A stretch of 64,000 nt of DNA from Paraburkholderia sp. PREW-6R (GCF_039621805.1 NZ_CP155073.1:1922001-1986000); one strand, 5' to 3'; counted from the first letter of the stretch, positions 41,150-51,652 are shown. Notes: generated by a model from the letters alone, not told the origin. Made by a program: numbers and translations.

Positions 41150-42763
41150 ATGACTTCGAGCAATACCACCAGCCCGCTGAACGCCATCGCCGACCAGGCC
41201 CTCGGTCTCGCAGACGTCGACACCGCACCCGCGCAAGCCGCAGCCGTTGCTGCCGCGCCCGCTGCTGCCGCCGCCGAAACCGCAGCGCCCGCCGGCCCGT
41301 CGTTCGCGTCGCTGGGCTTGTCCGCGGACGTCGTCTCCGCATTGACCGCCGCCGGCTATTCGAACCCCACGCCGGTTCAGCAACGCGCGATTCCGGCTGG
41401 CATCGCCGGCCGTGACCTGCTGGTCTCGAGCCCGACCGGTTCGGGCAAGACCGCCGCGTTCATGCTGCCCGCCATCGAGCGTTTCTCCCAGCTGCAAAAA
41501 GCACAAGCCAGCCAGCCGCGCGAGCCGCGTCCGGCCGACGGTGGCCGTGGCCGCCGCCCGCAGCCGGTCGCCCGTCCGACCATGCTGGTACTGACGCCGA
41601 CCCGCGAGCTCGCCATGCAGGTCACCACCGCTGCCGCCACGTACGGCAAGCACCTCAAGCGTCTGCGCACCGTCAGCATTCTGGGTGGCGTCGCCTACGG
41701 TCAACAGTTGATGCTGCTGGCCAAGAACCCCGAAATTCTGGTTGCTACGCCGGGCCGTCTGATCGACCACCTGGAACGCGGCCGTATCGATCTGTCGCAA
41801 CTGCAGATCCTCGTGCTCGACGAAGCCGACCGCATGCTCGACATGGGCTTCATCGAAGACATCGAGACGATCGTTGCCGCTACCCCGGCTTCGCGTCAGA
41901 CCATGCTGTTTTCGGCTACGCTCGACGGCAAGATCGGTTCGCTCACAGGCCGTCTGCTGAAAGATCCGGAGCGTATCGAGATCGTTCAGCGTCTGGAGCA
42001 GCGCACGAACATCGCGCAAACCGTTCATTACGTGGACGACCGCGATCACAAGGATCGTCTGCTCGACCATCTGCTGCGTGATTCGGGCCTCGACCAGGCT
42101 ATCGTTTTCACCGCCACCAAGATGGATGCGGACCAACTGGCTGGCCGTCTGGCCGACGCCGGCTTCGAATCGGCCGCGTTGCACGGCGATCTGCCGCAGG
42201 GCGCGCGTAACCGCACGATCCGCGCGTTGCGCGAGCGCCGCGTGCGCGTGCTGGTCGCAACGGACGTCGCCGCTCGCGGTATCGACATTCCGGGCATCAC
42301 GCACGTGTTCAACTACGATCTGCCGAAGTTCGCGGAAGACTACGTGCACCGTATCGGCCGTACCGGCCGTGCTGGCCGCTCGGGTATCGCGGTGAGCCTC
42401 GTGCATCACGCCGAGCAGGGCGCGCTCAAGCGCATCGAGCGTTTCGTGCGCACCCCGCTGCCGGTCAATGTCGTCGAAGGTTTCGAGCCGCGCAAGTCGG
42501 CTCCGTCGGGTAACGGCCGTCCTGGCTTTGGCGGCCGCGGCCGTCCGGGCGGTGGCAACGGCGGCGGCCGTCGTTTTGGTAGCGGTGCGGGCAAACCGGC
42601 TGGCGCCGGCAACGGCGGTTCACGCAGCGGCAGCAGCAATGGCAGCGGCTGGGCCGGCAAGTCGGCGGGCGGCGGTTCGCGTGAGGGCTACGGCGGCTCG
42701 CGCGACGGTGGCTACGGCGCACGCCGCAGCGACGGTCCGCGCACGGCGCGTCGCGGCAGCTAA
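41150..42763 (+). CDS. DEAD-box ATP-dependent RNA helicase, RhlE-type
   Basis: Remodels RNA structures in ribosome assembly or mRNA decay. The 537-residue product has the helicase motifs: Q motif with PTPVQQRAIP, Walker A SPTGSGKTAAF, PTRELAMQV, TPGRLIDHLERG, VLDEADRMLDMGF, SATLDGKIG, and HRIGRTGRAG. The C-terminus is Gly/Arg/Ser-rich (about 460-537), typical of RhlE-like proteins. The N-terminus is Ala/Pro-rich. ATG at 41150 is chosen over the frame's 67-codon extension. Confidence 0.9.
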   Translation: MTSSNTTSPLNAIADQALGLADVDTAPAQAAAVAAAPAAAAAETAAPAGPSFASLGLSADVVSALTAAGYSNPTPVQQRAIPAGIAGRDLLVSSPTGSGKTAAFMLPAIERFSQLQKAQASQPREPRPADGGRGRRPQPVARPTMLVLTPTRELAMQVTTAAATYGKHLKRLRTVSILGGVAYGQQLMLLAKNPEILVATPGRLIDHLERGRIDLSQLQILVLDEADRMLDMGFIEDIETIVAATPASRQTMLFSATLDGKIGSLTGRLLKDPERIEIVQRLEQRTNIAQTVHYVDDRDHKDRLLDHLLRDSGLDQAIVFTATKMDADQLAGRLADAGFESAALHGDLPQGARNRTIRALRERRVRVLVATDVAARGIDIPGITHVFNYDLPKFAEDYVHRIGRTGRAGRSGIAVSLVHHAEQGALKRIERFVRTPLPVNVVEGFEPRKSAPSGNGRPGFGGRGRPGGGNGGGRRFGSGAGKPAGAGNGGSRSGSSNGSGWAGKSAGGGSREGYGGSRDGGYGARRSDGPRTARRGS

Positions 42764-42792
42764 TTCTGCGCTGACGTCACACTGAATGAAAC

Positions 42793-42813
42793 CGGACGGG
42801 GTCGCACCGTCCG
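42793..42813 (+). other. Small hairpin just before the helicase terminator
   Basis: CGGACGG and CCGTCCG with a 7-base loop, 20 bases before the terminator hairpin. It could be the first part of a double terminator. Confidence 0.5.
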
Positions 42814-42825
42814 ATGAAAAGGAAA

Positions 42826-42852
42826 GCCGGTGCTCATGCGCCGGTTTTTTTT
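42826..42852 (+). terminator. Intrinsic terminator of the DEAD-box gene
   Basis: Stem CCGGTGC/GCGCCGG (one G-T pair), loop TCAT, then a T8 run. It is well separated from aceA, so aceA has its own promoter. Confidence 0.88.
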
Positions 42853-42992
42853 CGTCCGCATTTCGTCGACCGCATGATTTCACCATGTGGAAAATTTTTT
42901 TGCTCAGTAAAAAATCGTGCTGCAAGGCACAAGTCGCCGCATTGCAACATGGAAAAAATGGTTTCTCAATGCGGAATTGAGCATGCAAGGTA

Positions 42993-43019
42993 TTGATTTT
43001 AAAAATAAATAAAAATCAA
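42993..43019. promoter_or_regulatory. AT-rich inverted repeat upstream of aceA
   Basis: TTGATTTT (42993-43000) and AAAATCAA (43012-43019) are perfect arms around an A/T-only 11-base centre. It could be a UP element, bend or repressor site. Confidence 0.55.
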
Positions 43020-43064
43020 CAAAACATCCATCGGCGACTATGACCTAACTCCTCGTTTGCCTAG

Positions 43065-43080
43065 ACTCTTATACAAGAGT
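43065..43080. promoter_or_regulatory. 16-bp palindrome upstream of aceA (candidate operator)
   Basis: ACTCTT-ATAC-AAGAGT, with 6-bp perfect arms and a 4-base centre, about 100 bases before the aceA ATG. The size and shape fit GntR/FadR-type operators (inference); no regulator gene of that type is in the window. Confidence 0.55.
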
Positions 43081-43176
43081 TCGCGAAACAAAAGGCCTTA
43101 GCCGAAGCATGCGACGGCCTGACGCTTCGACGAACACAGAGTCACTCATCCATTACAGGCAAACAAGGAGCACACC

Positions 43177-44481
<1,305 letters not shown>

Positions 44482-44502
44482 CTGGCTGCGCGACTGCACG
44501 GT

Positions 44503-44528
44503 CATGCCCGCAGCTGCGGCTGCGGGCA
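44503..44528 (+). other. Hairpin downstream of aceA
   Basis: ATGCCCGCAG, a 6-base loop, CTGCGGGCAT: a perfect 10-bp stem 20 bases after the aceA stop. There is no T-run, so it may protect the 3' end or be a weak terminator. Confidence 0.55.
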
Positions 44529-44644
44529 TCATTCAGAGCGGCAGGCACAGTTGGGAAACAGACGGCCAGCGGCCCCGTTAGCGGGCCTTCGTCGCGCGGA
44601 GGATTCGCGTGCGTCCCGCCGTTGTCACGCGCCTTCACGCACCG

Positions 44645-45079
44645 TCAGCGGTACACGATTACCGGAATTTTGGTATGCGTCAGCACGCGCTGCGTTTCAC
44701 TGCCGATGAGCAGACTGCCCAGCCCGCGCCGTCCGTGCGACGCCATGAAGATGACGTCGCACGCCCCCCGCTCCGCCGCCTCGATGATGCCGAGATACGG
44801 CGCCGGATGCACACTCGTGCGGCTATCGACAGTCACGCCGACACGGTGCGCGGCCAGTTCCACATCCCGCAGATGCGCACGCGCTTCACGTTCGCTGCGT
44901 TGCAGGAATTCAGAAGGCGGCTCGATCACCACATCGGAAAACGGTGAATACGGATATTGCGGCAGACACGCGTAAGCGGTAATGCGCGCGTCGACCGCCT
45001 GCGCAAGATCGATCGCGCCGTCGATAGCCTTGCGCGACAGATCCGAACCGTCGGTCGGAACCAGGATATGCCTGAACAT
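44645..45079 (-). CDS. Universal stress protein (UspA family)
   Basis: The 144-residue protein begins MFRHILVPTDGSDLSRKAID and has the ATP-binding GRRGLGSLLIGSETQRVL motif of the ATP-binding Usp subgroup. It folds as an alpha/beta dimer; the exact role is unknown. GGAGGG lies six bases before the ATG at 45079; the frame's longer upstream part is discarded. It converges on aceA. Confidence 0.92.
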   Translation of the reverse strand: MFRHILVPTDGSDLSRKAIDGAIDLAQAVDARITAYACLPQYPYSPFSDVVIEPPSEFLQRSEREARAHLRDVELAAHRVGVTVDSRTSVHPAPYLGIIEAAERGACDVIFMASHGRRGLGSLLIGSETQRVLTHTKIPVIVYR

Positions 45080-45253
45080 GATGCCCTCCGTCGCCGTCTG
45101 CACGCAGCGCGGCGTCAGCGTCCAACGAGGCACGGCCTGCAGGCCGTTCAGTAGATTGTAGGTCGTGCTTGTCGGGCCGCGGGCAATTCGAGGGTCTGTG
45201 CGCATATCGAAAACCCGCTGTACGCGCGAGGATTCATTACACGGCACATGCTG

Positions 45254-46156
45254 TCAGGCCCAATAACTTGGATGGCCGTACGTATGTTTAAGGAAATCCA
45301 GGAAAAGTCTAACGCGCAGGGGCAAGTGACGACGCTGCGGAAACACCGCGTGAATGCCGATCGGCGGCGCGGCGAATTCGTCGAGCACACTGATGAGCCG
45401 TCCGGCTGCAATGTCGGTGCCGACTTCCCACCACGAGCGCCACGCGAGGCCGTAGCCTTCCAGACACCATTCGTGCAATACCGCGCCGTCCGAGCATTCC
45501 ATCGTGCCCGAGACCTTGATCGACACCACCTTGTCGCCCTGCTGGAAAACCCAGCCGCGCTGCTGGTTGGCGCTCGCGCCGAGCGCCAGACAGTTGTGAT
45601 GCGCGAGATCGGCAAGCGTATGCGGCGCGCCGCGCCGGCTCAGATACGCCGGCGAGGCCACGCATACCCGGCGGTTTTCGCCGAGCCGGAGCGATACCAG
45701 CGACGAGTCCGGCAATTCGCCCAGCCGCACTGCGCAGTCAAACCCTTCGTTGACCAGATCGACGAGCCGGTCGGACAGATCGAGCGTGATCGACACGTCC
45801 GGATGCGCGACGGTAAACGCCGGCACGAGCGGCGCGACATGGCGCCGCCCGAAGCCCGCCGGCGCCGACAGTCGCAAGTGGCCGCTCGCCTTGACGCCGC
45901 CCGCCGACACGCTGGCCTCGGCGTTCTGCATATCGTGAATGACACGCTGACAGTCTTCGAGAAAGGCCGAGCCTTCGAAGGTCAGCGTGATTTTGCGTGT
46001 GGTGCGCACCAGCAGTTTGACGCCGAGACGCTCTTCGAGCGCGTCGATGCGGCGGCCGATGATCGCGGGCGCCACGCCCTCCGCCAGCGCGGCGGCCGAG
46101 AGGCTGCCCTTCGCCGCGACGGTGACGAAAGTTTCGATCTGCTTGAAACGATCCAT
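45254..46156 (-). CDS. LysR-family transcriptional regulator
   Basis: The 300-residue protein has an N-terminal winged HTH (MDRFKQIETFVTVAAKGSLS through FEGSAFLEDCQRVI) and a C-terminal effector-binding domain of the CrgA/AaeR-like group (HLRLSAPAGFGRRHVAPLV). It is divergent from the haloacid dehalogenase-aceB genes, and an 18-bp palindrome lies between them, so it probably controls these and itself. The frame is open to 46486 but the HTH begins at 46156. Confidence 0.92.
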   Translation of the reverse strand: MDRFKQIETFVTVAAKGSLSAAALAEGVAPAIIGRRIDALEERLGVKLLVRTTRKITLTFEGSAFLEDCQRVIHDMQNAEASVSAGGVKASGHLRLSAPAGFGRRHVAPLVPAFTVAHPDVSITLDLSDRLVDLVNEGFDCAVRLGELPDSSLVSLRLGENRRVCVASPAYLSRRGAPHTLADLAHHNCLALGASANQQRGWVFQQGDKVVSIKVSGTMECSDGAVLHEWCLEGYGLAWRSWWEVGTDIAAGRLISVLDEFAAPPIGIHAVFPQRRHLPLRVRLFLDFLKHTYGHPSYWA

Positions 46157-46219
46157 AGATGGTCTGGAGCCGCGATGGCGAGAGTGATCGGTGCGCGTCA
46201 GATTAGGTATATGAAAGTA

Positions 46220-46237
46220 AAAGATCAAGTGATCTTT
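46220..46237. promoter_or_regulatory. Candidate LysR operator
   Basis: AAAGATCA-AG-TGATCTTT: 8-bp perfect arms around two bases, in the 148-base divergent spacer 64 bases from the LysR start and 68 from the dehalogenase ATG. Its dyad symmetry fits a LysR-family site. Confidence 0.55.
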
Positions 46238-46304
46238 AGCCTCTTTTTTAACGTCCAGCATCACTAATACAATTCTCTCCGACCTCTGACAGGAGTGCAC
46301 GGCA

Positions 46305-47102
46305 ATGTCGGCCATAACGACACCTTCCCCAAAAGCAGTCATCTTCGACGCGTACGGCACCCTTTTCGACGTGCATTCGGTGGTCGCTGCCGCAGAGCAG
46401 CTGTTCCCCGGCCACGGCGATGCGCTCTCGCAGTTGTGGCGCCTGAAACAGATCGAATACACGCAGTTGCGCACACTTGCCGACACGGGTGGCGCGCACT
46501 ACCGCCCGTTCTGGGATATCACGCTCGACGCCTTGCGCTTCGCCGCAAAAAAACTGCATCTCACACTGGGCCGCTCGGCAGAAAAACGGCTGATGGACGA
46601 GTACGCGTGCCTGTCCGCGTTTCCCGATGCCGTCACCGTGCTGCGTCAATTGCACGAATCGGCTTCGGCGCCTTTAGCTTCAACGGACCAGGCCCACCAG
46701 TCGCGTCCCGGGCTCGCGATCCTGTCCAACGGCAATCCGCAAATGCTCGACATCGCAGTGAAGAGCGCCGGCATGACCGGCCTCTTCGACCACGTGCTGT
46801 CCGTCGACGCCGTGCGCGCCTACAAGCCCTCGCCCGCCGCCTACGCGCTCGGCACACAAGCCTTCGATGCGCCACGGCGCGAGATCGTCTTCGTGTCGTC
46901 GAACGGTTGGGACGTGGCCGGCGCCACATGGTTTGGCTTCACCACTTTCTGGCTCAACCGGCTGAATGCACCGGTCGAAGAACTGGGCGTCGTTCCGCAT
47001 GGGACGGGCGCAAGCATGAGCGAGCTGCCCGCCTTTCTCACCACCCTCGCGTCCTGCGTCAAAACCGCTGGCAACCGCACGCGCCACAGCCCTGGCGCAT
47101 GA
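46305..47102 (+). CDS. Haloacid dehalogenase type II (HAD family)
   Basis: The 265-residue HAD hydrolase has the nucleophile Asp15 in AVIFDAYGTLFDVHS, LAILSNGNPQML (motif II Ser/Asn), YKPSPAAYAL (Lys), and VSSNGWDVAGATWFGF (motif IV). These match L-2-haloacid dehalogenases. The true substrate may be a different 2-substituted acid. It precedes aceB by 80 bases. A longer frame linking it to aceB in another reading frame is spurious. Confidence 0.88.
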   Translation: MSAITTPSPKAVIFDAYGTLFDVHSVVAAAEQLFPGHGDALSQLWRLKQIEYTQLRTLADTGGAHYRPFWDITLDALRFAAKKLHLTLGRSAEKRLMDEYACLSAFPDAVTVLRQLHESASAPLASTDQAHQSRPGLAILSNGNPQMLDIAVKSAGMTGLFDHVLSVDAVRAYKPSPAAYALGTQAFDAPRREIVFVSSNGWDVAGATWFGFTTFWLNRLNAPVEELGVVPHGTGASMSELPAFLTTLASCVKTAGNRTRHSPGA

Positions 47103-47182
47103 CGGTCAGCAGCGCACTCTCGCGACGCACCACCGCAATCCACTATCCGCATCTTTGCAATCTGACCGACCAAGGAGAAAAC

Positions 47183-48793
47183 ATGGCGAACCCGCAGTCA
47201 TCGCACGCATCATTGCAGTTGCCGCAAGGCATGGACATCTCGGCCGACATCAAGCCGGGCTACGAAGCGGTTCTCACGCGCGAAGCGCTCGAACTCGTCG
47301 CGGCACTGCATCGCACGTTCGAGCCGCGTCGGCGGGAACTGCTGGAGGCGCGCGCGGAGCGCTCGAAGCGTCTCGACGCGGGTGAACGGCCTGACTTTCT
47401 CGCGTCAACGAAAAGCATTCGGGAAGGCGACTGGACCATCGCGCCGCTGCCGCAGGACCTGCAATGTCGGCGTGTCGAAATCACGGGCCCGGTCGAGCGC
47501 AAGATGATCATCAACGCGCTGAACTCGGGCGCGGATTCGTACATGACCGACTTCGAGGATTCGAACGCGCCGAGCTGGGATAACCAGATCACCGGCCATA
47601 TCAATCTGAAGGAAGCCGTGCGCCGCACGATTTCGCTGGAACAGAATGGCAAGACCTACAAGCTGAACGACAAGATCGCGACGCTGATTGTGCGTCCGCG
47701 CGGCTGGCATCTGGATGAGAAGCACGTGACCGTAGACGGCAAGCGTGTGTCCGGCGGCATCTTCGACTTTGCGCTTTTCATGGTCCACAACGCGAAGGAA
47801 CAGGTCGCGCGCGGCACGGCGCCCTATTTCTATCTGCCGAAGATGGAAAGCCATCTGGAAGCGCGCCTGTGGAACGACATTTTCGTCGCCGCGCAGGAAG
47901 CGGTCGGCGTACCGCGCGGCACGATTCGCGCAACGGTGCTGATCGAGACGATCGTCGCCGCATTCGAGATGGATGAAATCCTGTACGAGTTGCGCGACCA
48001 TAGCTCGGGCCTGAATGCAGGCCGCTGGGACTACATCTTTTCGGCCATCAAGAAGTTCAAGGCAGACCGCGATTTCTGCCTCGCCGACCGCTCGCAGATC
48101 ACGATGACGTCGCCGTTCATGCGCGCTTATGCGCTGCTGTTGCTAAAGACCTGCCACCGCCGCAATGCGCCCGCGATCGGCGGCATGAGCGCGCTGATCC
48201 CGATCAAGAACGATCCCGCCGCGAACGACAAAGCAATGGGCGGCGTGCGCTCGGACAAGGCGCGCGACGCCGGCGACGGTTACGACGGCGGCTGGGTCGC
48301 GCACCCGGGCCTCGTGCCGATCGCGATGGAAGAGTTCGTCAAGGTGCTCGGCGACAAGCCGAACCAGATCGGCAAGCAGCGCGAAGACGTGCTCGTGACC
48401 GCCACCGATCTGCTGGACTTCCGCCCGGAAACGCCGATCACCGAAGCGGGCTTGCGCAACAACATCAACGTTGGGATTCATTACCTCGGCGCGTGGCTCG
48501 CGGGCAATGGCTGCGTGCCGATCCACAATCTGATGGAAGACGCGGCCACGGCGGAGATCTCGCGCTCGCAGGTGTGGCAGTGGATTCGCTCGCCGAAGGG
48601 CAAGCTCGAGGACGGCCGCAAGGTCACGGCTGAACTGGTGCGGGAACTGTCGGCGCTGGAACTCGACAAGGTGAAGCAGGCCGTGGGCGGTGATACGAAG
48701 CCATACGACCGCGCTGCGCACATTTTCGAAGAGATGTCGACCTCGGAACGCTTCACCGACTTCCTGACCCTGCCGCTGTACGAAGAAATCTGA
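47183..48793 (+). CDS. aceB: Malate synthase A
   Basis: Second enzyme of the glyoxylate bypass: glyoxylate plus acetyl-CoA to malate. The 536 residues have NSGADSYMTDFEDSNAPSWDN, the GTIRATVLIETIVAAFEMDE active-site segment (Arg and Glu), DYIFSAIKKFK and DAATAEISRSQVWQWI (catalytic Asp). The ATG at 47183 follows AAGGAG, and MANPQSSHASLQ begins the protein. A strong terminator follows. Confidence 0.97.
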   Translation: MANPQSSHASLQLPQGMDISADIKPGYEAVLTREALELVAALHRTFEPRRRELLEARAERSKRLDAGERPDFLASTKSIREGDWTIAPLPQDLQCRRVEITGPVERKMIINALNSGADSYMTDFEDSNAPSWDNQITGHINLKEAVRRTISLEQNGKTYKLNDKIATLIVRPRGWHLDEKHVTVDGKRVSGGIFDFALFMVHNAKEQVARGTAPYFYLPKMESHLEARLWNDIFVAAQEAVGVPRGTIRATVLIETIVAAFEMDEILYELRDHSSGLNAGRWDYIFSAIKKFKADRDFCLADRSQITMTSPFMRAYALLLLKTCHRRNAPAIGGMSALIPIKNDPAANDKAMGGVRSDKARDAGDGYDGGWVAHPGLVPIAMEEFVKVLGDKPNQIGKQREDVLVTATDLLDFRPETPITEAGLRNNINVGIHYLGAWLAGNGCVPIHNLMEDAATAEISRSQVWQWIRSPKGKLEDGRKVTAELVRELSALELDKVKQAVGGDTKPYDRAAHIFEEMSTSERFTDFLTLPLYEEI

Positions 48794-48930
48794 CGCGCGT
48801 TTTCACACGCCTGCATCAGCCAGCTACGACGCAGTACCGGGTCCGCTCTCACCCGCCACGCAGTGCGCGCTGCCTGCCTGAACACGCACGCGATGAAGGA
48901 GCGGCCCGGGTCGCACGACTGACCGACCGG

Positions 48931-48969
48931 ACGGCCCGACAGGCTCGATGCTTGCCGGGCCGTTTTTTT
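48931..48969 (+). terminator. Intrinsic terminator after aceB
   Basis: ACGGCCCG/CGGGCCGT stem, extended with mismatches, followed by a T7 run, 137 bases past the aceB stop. Confidence 0.88.
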
Positions 48970-49014
48970 GCGCTCGTGGATACGGACACTTTCACGCATG
49001 TGCGTGACCCGGGA

Positions 49015-49416
49015 CTAGCGCGACGTGCGGTATTCGATCCAGTCGCCGCAGCGGATTTCGGGCAGACCTTTGGCGGCATTCGGCGTGATCGGATAAAAGC
49101 GGCAGTTCAGCACGTTGCCGTCCACCTTCAACATCACTTCGCGCGCGAGGAACAGATCTTCGACGCCGGGATAGACCGCTTCGATTTCATCGAGCACGGC
49201 GACGAGCGCGTCCTCTATTTCGTAGACGTCGCCGATCACGTCGACGCCCGCTTCGTCGACCACGAGACCGGGATATGACCCGAAGTCGAACAGGTGGCCG
49301 CGCACCGTAGCCGTGCCGAGCAGATTCGGTGCGGCAATATCGTTGCGCGCCGCCGCCTCGCTGATGTCGTTCACTTCGCCGGCCCGCAGCGTGCCGTATA
49401 CAAAAACCGTCTGCAT
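49015..49416 (-). CDS. Gamma-glutamylcyclotransferase-like (AIG2/YtfP) protein
   Basis: The 133 residues start MQTVFVYGTLRAGEVND, the hallmark YGTLR turn of the GGCT fold, with a Glu in DEIEAVYPG as the probable catalytic acid. Function is not determined by this motif: it may act on gamma-glutamyl amines or glutathione breakdown. It lies 29 bases downstream of rraA on the same strand. Confidence 0.88.
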   Translation of the reverse strand: MQTVFVYGTLRAGEVNDISEAAARNDIAAPNLLGTATVRGHLFDFGSYPGLVVDEAGVDVIGDVYEIEDALVAVLDEIEAVYPGVEDLFLAREVMLKVDGNVLNCRFYPITPNAAKGLPEIRCGDWIEYRTSR

Positions 49417-49445
49417 TGTCGTGTGTTCTCCTTACCGTGAATGTT

Positions 49446-49940
49446 CTAGATCAGCGCCGCGCTGGCCACCAGCACACCGTCGATGTCCGCGTAGATCCAT
49501 TCGCCAGGACGCACCAGCGCGCCTGGCAATTGCACCGGCACGTCACGCTCGCCCGCACCGAGCCGCTGGCCGCGGCGCGGACAGGTTGCCACGGCCGCTA
49601 TGCCGACGTTCATGTCGTTGAGTTCAAGCGTGTCGCGCACACAGCCGTTCAGCACGATACCCGCCCAGCCGTTCTGCTCCGCGATCTGGGCAAGGTTCGC
49701 GCCCACCAGCGCGCAGCGCAGACTGCCGCCGGCATCCACCACGAGCACGCGGCCCGCGCCGTTCTGTTCGAGCGTGGCGCGCACGAGTGCGTTGTCTTCG
49801 AATACCTTGAGCGTGACCGCTTCGCCGCTGAAACACTCGCTGCGGCTAAAGAGATGAAACACCGGTTCGAGCACGCGCAGCGTGCCGAGCGCCAGTTGGT
49901 CCTCGTGTGCGTCGCACAGGTCGGCGGTGGCAAAACTCAT
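49446..49940 (-). CDS. rraA: RraA-like protein (RNase E inhibitor / HMG aldolase-like)
   Basis: The 164-residue product starts [16 protein letters not shown] and has [21 protein letters not shown] and [14 protein letters not shown], which match RraA. Proteins of this fold are either RNase E inhibitors or 4-hydroxy-4-methyl-2-oxoglutarate aldolases; sequence alone does not decide. The ATG at 49940 is chosen over an open upstream frame. It diverges from the AraC gene. Confidence 0.88.
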   Translation of the reverse strand: MSFATADLCDAHEDQLALGTLRVLEPVFHLFSRSECFSGEAVTLKVFEDNALVRATLEQNGAGRVLVVDAGGSLRCALVGANLAQIAEQNGWAGIVLNGCVRDTLELNDMNVGIAAVATCPRRGQRLGAGERDVPVQLPGALVRPGEWIYADIDGVLVASAALI

Positions 49941-50128
49941 GGCGGCTCTGCTCGTCGAATTCGTTGATCTGGGCATTATGCAACGTCGGAATTCGCGCAA
50001 CACCTACAATGAGAAGCCCGTTGAACGCTCGGATCCCGCACGGCGCGGGTGCGAACCGTGATGGCGGACTGTGATACCGTCCTGCTCCGGTGTAACGAGC
50101 GACTTCTCATACCGACCCGATCATCGCC

Positions 50129-51022
50129 ATGAGTTCGTCCGTAGAAACAGATTCGTCCGGCTCGGTTCATGTCGCCGACATTCCGCTGGAGTTCCAGCCG
50201 ACCGACACGCATCCGATACGCGTGCGCTCGCGGCAGATGCCGTCCGGCTGGCGTATCGCGCGCCACACGCATGCGTGGGCACAGGTCGCCTATGCGTCGC
50301 GCGGCGTGCTGCGGGTTGCGACGACAGGCACGACATGGATGGTGCCGCCCTCGCGCGCCATCTGGGTGCCGCCGCACGTGACACATGAAGTGTTCGCCGT
50401 CGAGGATGCGTTCCTGCGCACGCTTTACATCACCGAAAACAAGGTGCCGGAGGCACTGGACACACCGCGCGTGGTGGAAGTGTCGGATCTGCTGCGCGAA
50501 GTGATCGCCGCGCTCGACACGCCCGGCATTTCGACGACGCGCGAAAATTTGCTCGGCGCGCTCGCGCTCGATGAACTGACGCGCTCGCAGCCTTTGCCGC
50601 TTTCCGTGCCGATGCCCAGCGAAAAGCGTCTGCGCGCGCTCTGCGAGGCGGTGATCGCCGACCCGACGCACGCGGGGTCGCTCGAACAATGGGCGTCGAG
50701 CGTCGGCGCAAGTACGCGGACCATTGCGCGGCTGTTTCGTCAGGAGTTGGGCGTGAGTTTCTCACAGTGGCGACAGCAGGCGATTCTGGCGCGCGCTATT
50801 CCGCTGTTGAGCCAGGGCCGGCCGCTGTCGAAAGTCGCACAGGAGTTGGGCTATCAGAGTCAGAGTGCGTTTTCCGCGATGTTCCGGCGCGCGTTCGGTG
50901 CGAGCCCTCGGGCGTTTATTGAGCGGGGCTCAGAACATCGCGCGGAAAGCGGCCATCGCGAAAGCATCGAGATTTCCGATGATGAATCAGCGCACCGGCA
51001 CAGCGAGGCATCCGATCACTGA
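50129..51022 (+). CDS. AraC-family regulator with N-terminal cupin
   Basis: The 297 residues have an N-terminal cupin part (RHTHAWAQVAYASRGVLRV, then WVPPHVTHEV) and a C-terminal AraC DNA-binding domain with two HTHs (SVGASTRTIARLFRQELG; QELGYQSQSAFSAMFRRAFG, then SPRAFI). The effector is unknown. The last 30 residues are an acidic/His-rich tail. It diverges from rraA. Confidence 0.9.
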   Translation: MSSSVETDSSGSVHVADIPLEFQPTDTHPIRVRSRQMPSGWRIARHTHAWAQVAYASRGVLRVATTGTTWMVPPSRAIWVPPHVTHEVFAVEDAFLRTLYITENKVPEALDTPRVVEVSDLLREVIAALDTPGISTTRENLLGALALDELTRSQPLPLSVPMPSEKRLRALCEAVIADPTHAGSLEQWASSVGASTRTIARLFRQELGVSFSQWRQQAILARAIPLLSQGRPLSKVAQELGYQSQSAFSAMFRRAFGASPRAFIERGSEHRAESGHRESIEISDDESAHRHSEASDH

Positions 51023-51031
51023 GCGCTACCT

Positions 51032-51499
51032 TCAGACGCGCCGCGCCAGATGACGTATCGCGCCAAGCTGCGCCAGACGTGGGCCGGCCAGCTTGTAGCC
51101 TTTGCGCTGGTAGAGTCGCGCAGCCGGGTTGTCGACGAACACGCGCAGTTGCAACTCGCGCAACCCGCGTTCGCGCGCCCATTGGTGTGACACGTCGAGC
51201 ATATATGTGCCGGCGCCGAGCCGGCGGTGCCCTTCGGCGATCTGCACGTCGCGGATGTGCAGCGAGTCGCCTTCCTGCGTGATGCGCAGCACGCCGATGG
51301 GCGTGCCGTCGTCCAGTTGAAGAATAAAATTTTCGGACTCACGCCAGCTGCCGAGAAAAAGATCGGCGCGCCACACGAGATGATGTCGACGGTAGTAGCC
51401 GCCCATATTGTTGCGAGTCAGCGCCTCGGCGAACTCGAAATCGTCCATGCTGGCTTGACGCAGATGAAACGGTAACGGAGCTTCGGTTGGATCGAACAT
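51032..51499 (-). CDS. GNAT-family N-acetyltransferase
   Basis: The 155-residue protein starts MFDPTEAPLPFHLRQASMDD and has the GNAT loop EGHRRLGAGTYML and the VDNPAARLYQRKGYKL C-terminal motif. The substrate is unknown. It lies at the end of the tRNA cluster's side, and its own upstream frame is removed. Confidence 0.87.
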   Translation of the reverse strand: MFDPTEAPLPFHLRQASMDDFEFAEALTRNNMGGYYRRHHLVWRADLFLGSWRESENFILQLDDGTPIGVLRITQEGDSLHIRDVQIAEGHRRLGAGTYMLDVSHQWARERGLRELQLRVFVDNPAARLYQRKGYKLAGPRLAQLGAIRHLARRV

Positions 51500-51612
51500 G
51501 GCGGCACGACGAAGATGAGTCGGTTCAACGGTAGAACAGGCTGCGCGCGCTGGCAATGGCTGTTTGTCCCGAGCATACCCAGGCCGGCTGCGAAAGTGGA
51601 CCACACAGGAAT

Positions 51613-51646
51613 AAAAAAAGCCCACTTCTTTCGAAGTGGGCTTTTT
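51613..51646 (-). terminator. Terminator of the tRNA-Glu/Asp array
   Basis: AAAAAGCCCACTTC/GAAGTGGGCTTTTT hairpin with a seven-T run on the minus strand, six bases after the last tRNA. Confidence 0.93.
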
Positions 51647-51652
51647 CAAATC

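Larger units (their letters stand above)
42853..43176. other. aceA upstream region
   Basis: The 324-base upstream segment is unusually AT-rich for this genome between about 42890 and 43040 and contains no gene. It includes the inverted repeat at 42993-43019 and the palindrome at 43065-43080. No clear sigma-70 pair could be assigned. Confidence 0.6.

Noticed and set aside
46295..48793. Apparent 832-codon fusion of a dehalogenase-region frame to malate synthase
   Set aside because: The first part is in a different frame from the real dehalogenase. Malate synthase has its own ATG with AAGGAG at 47183.
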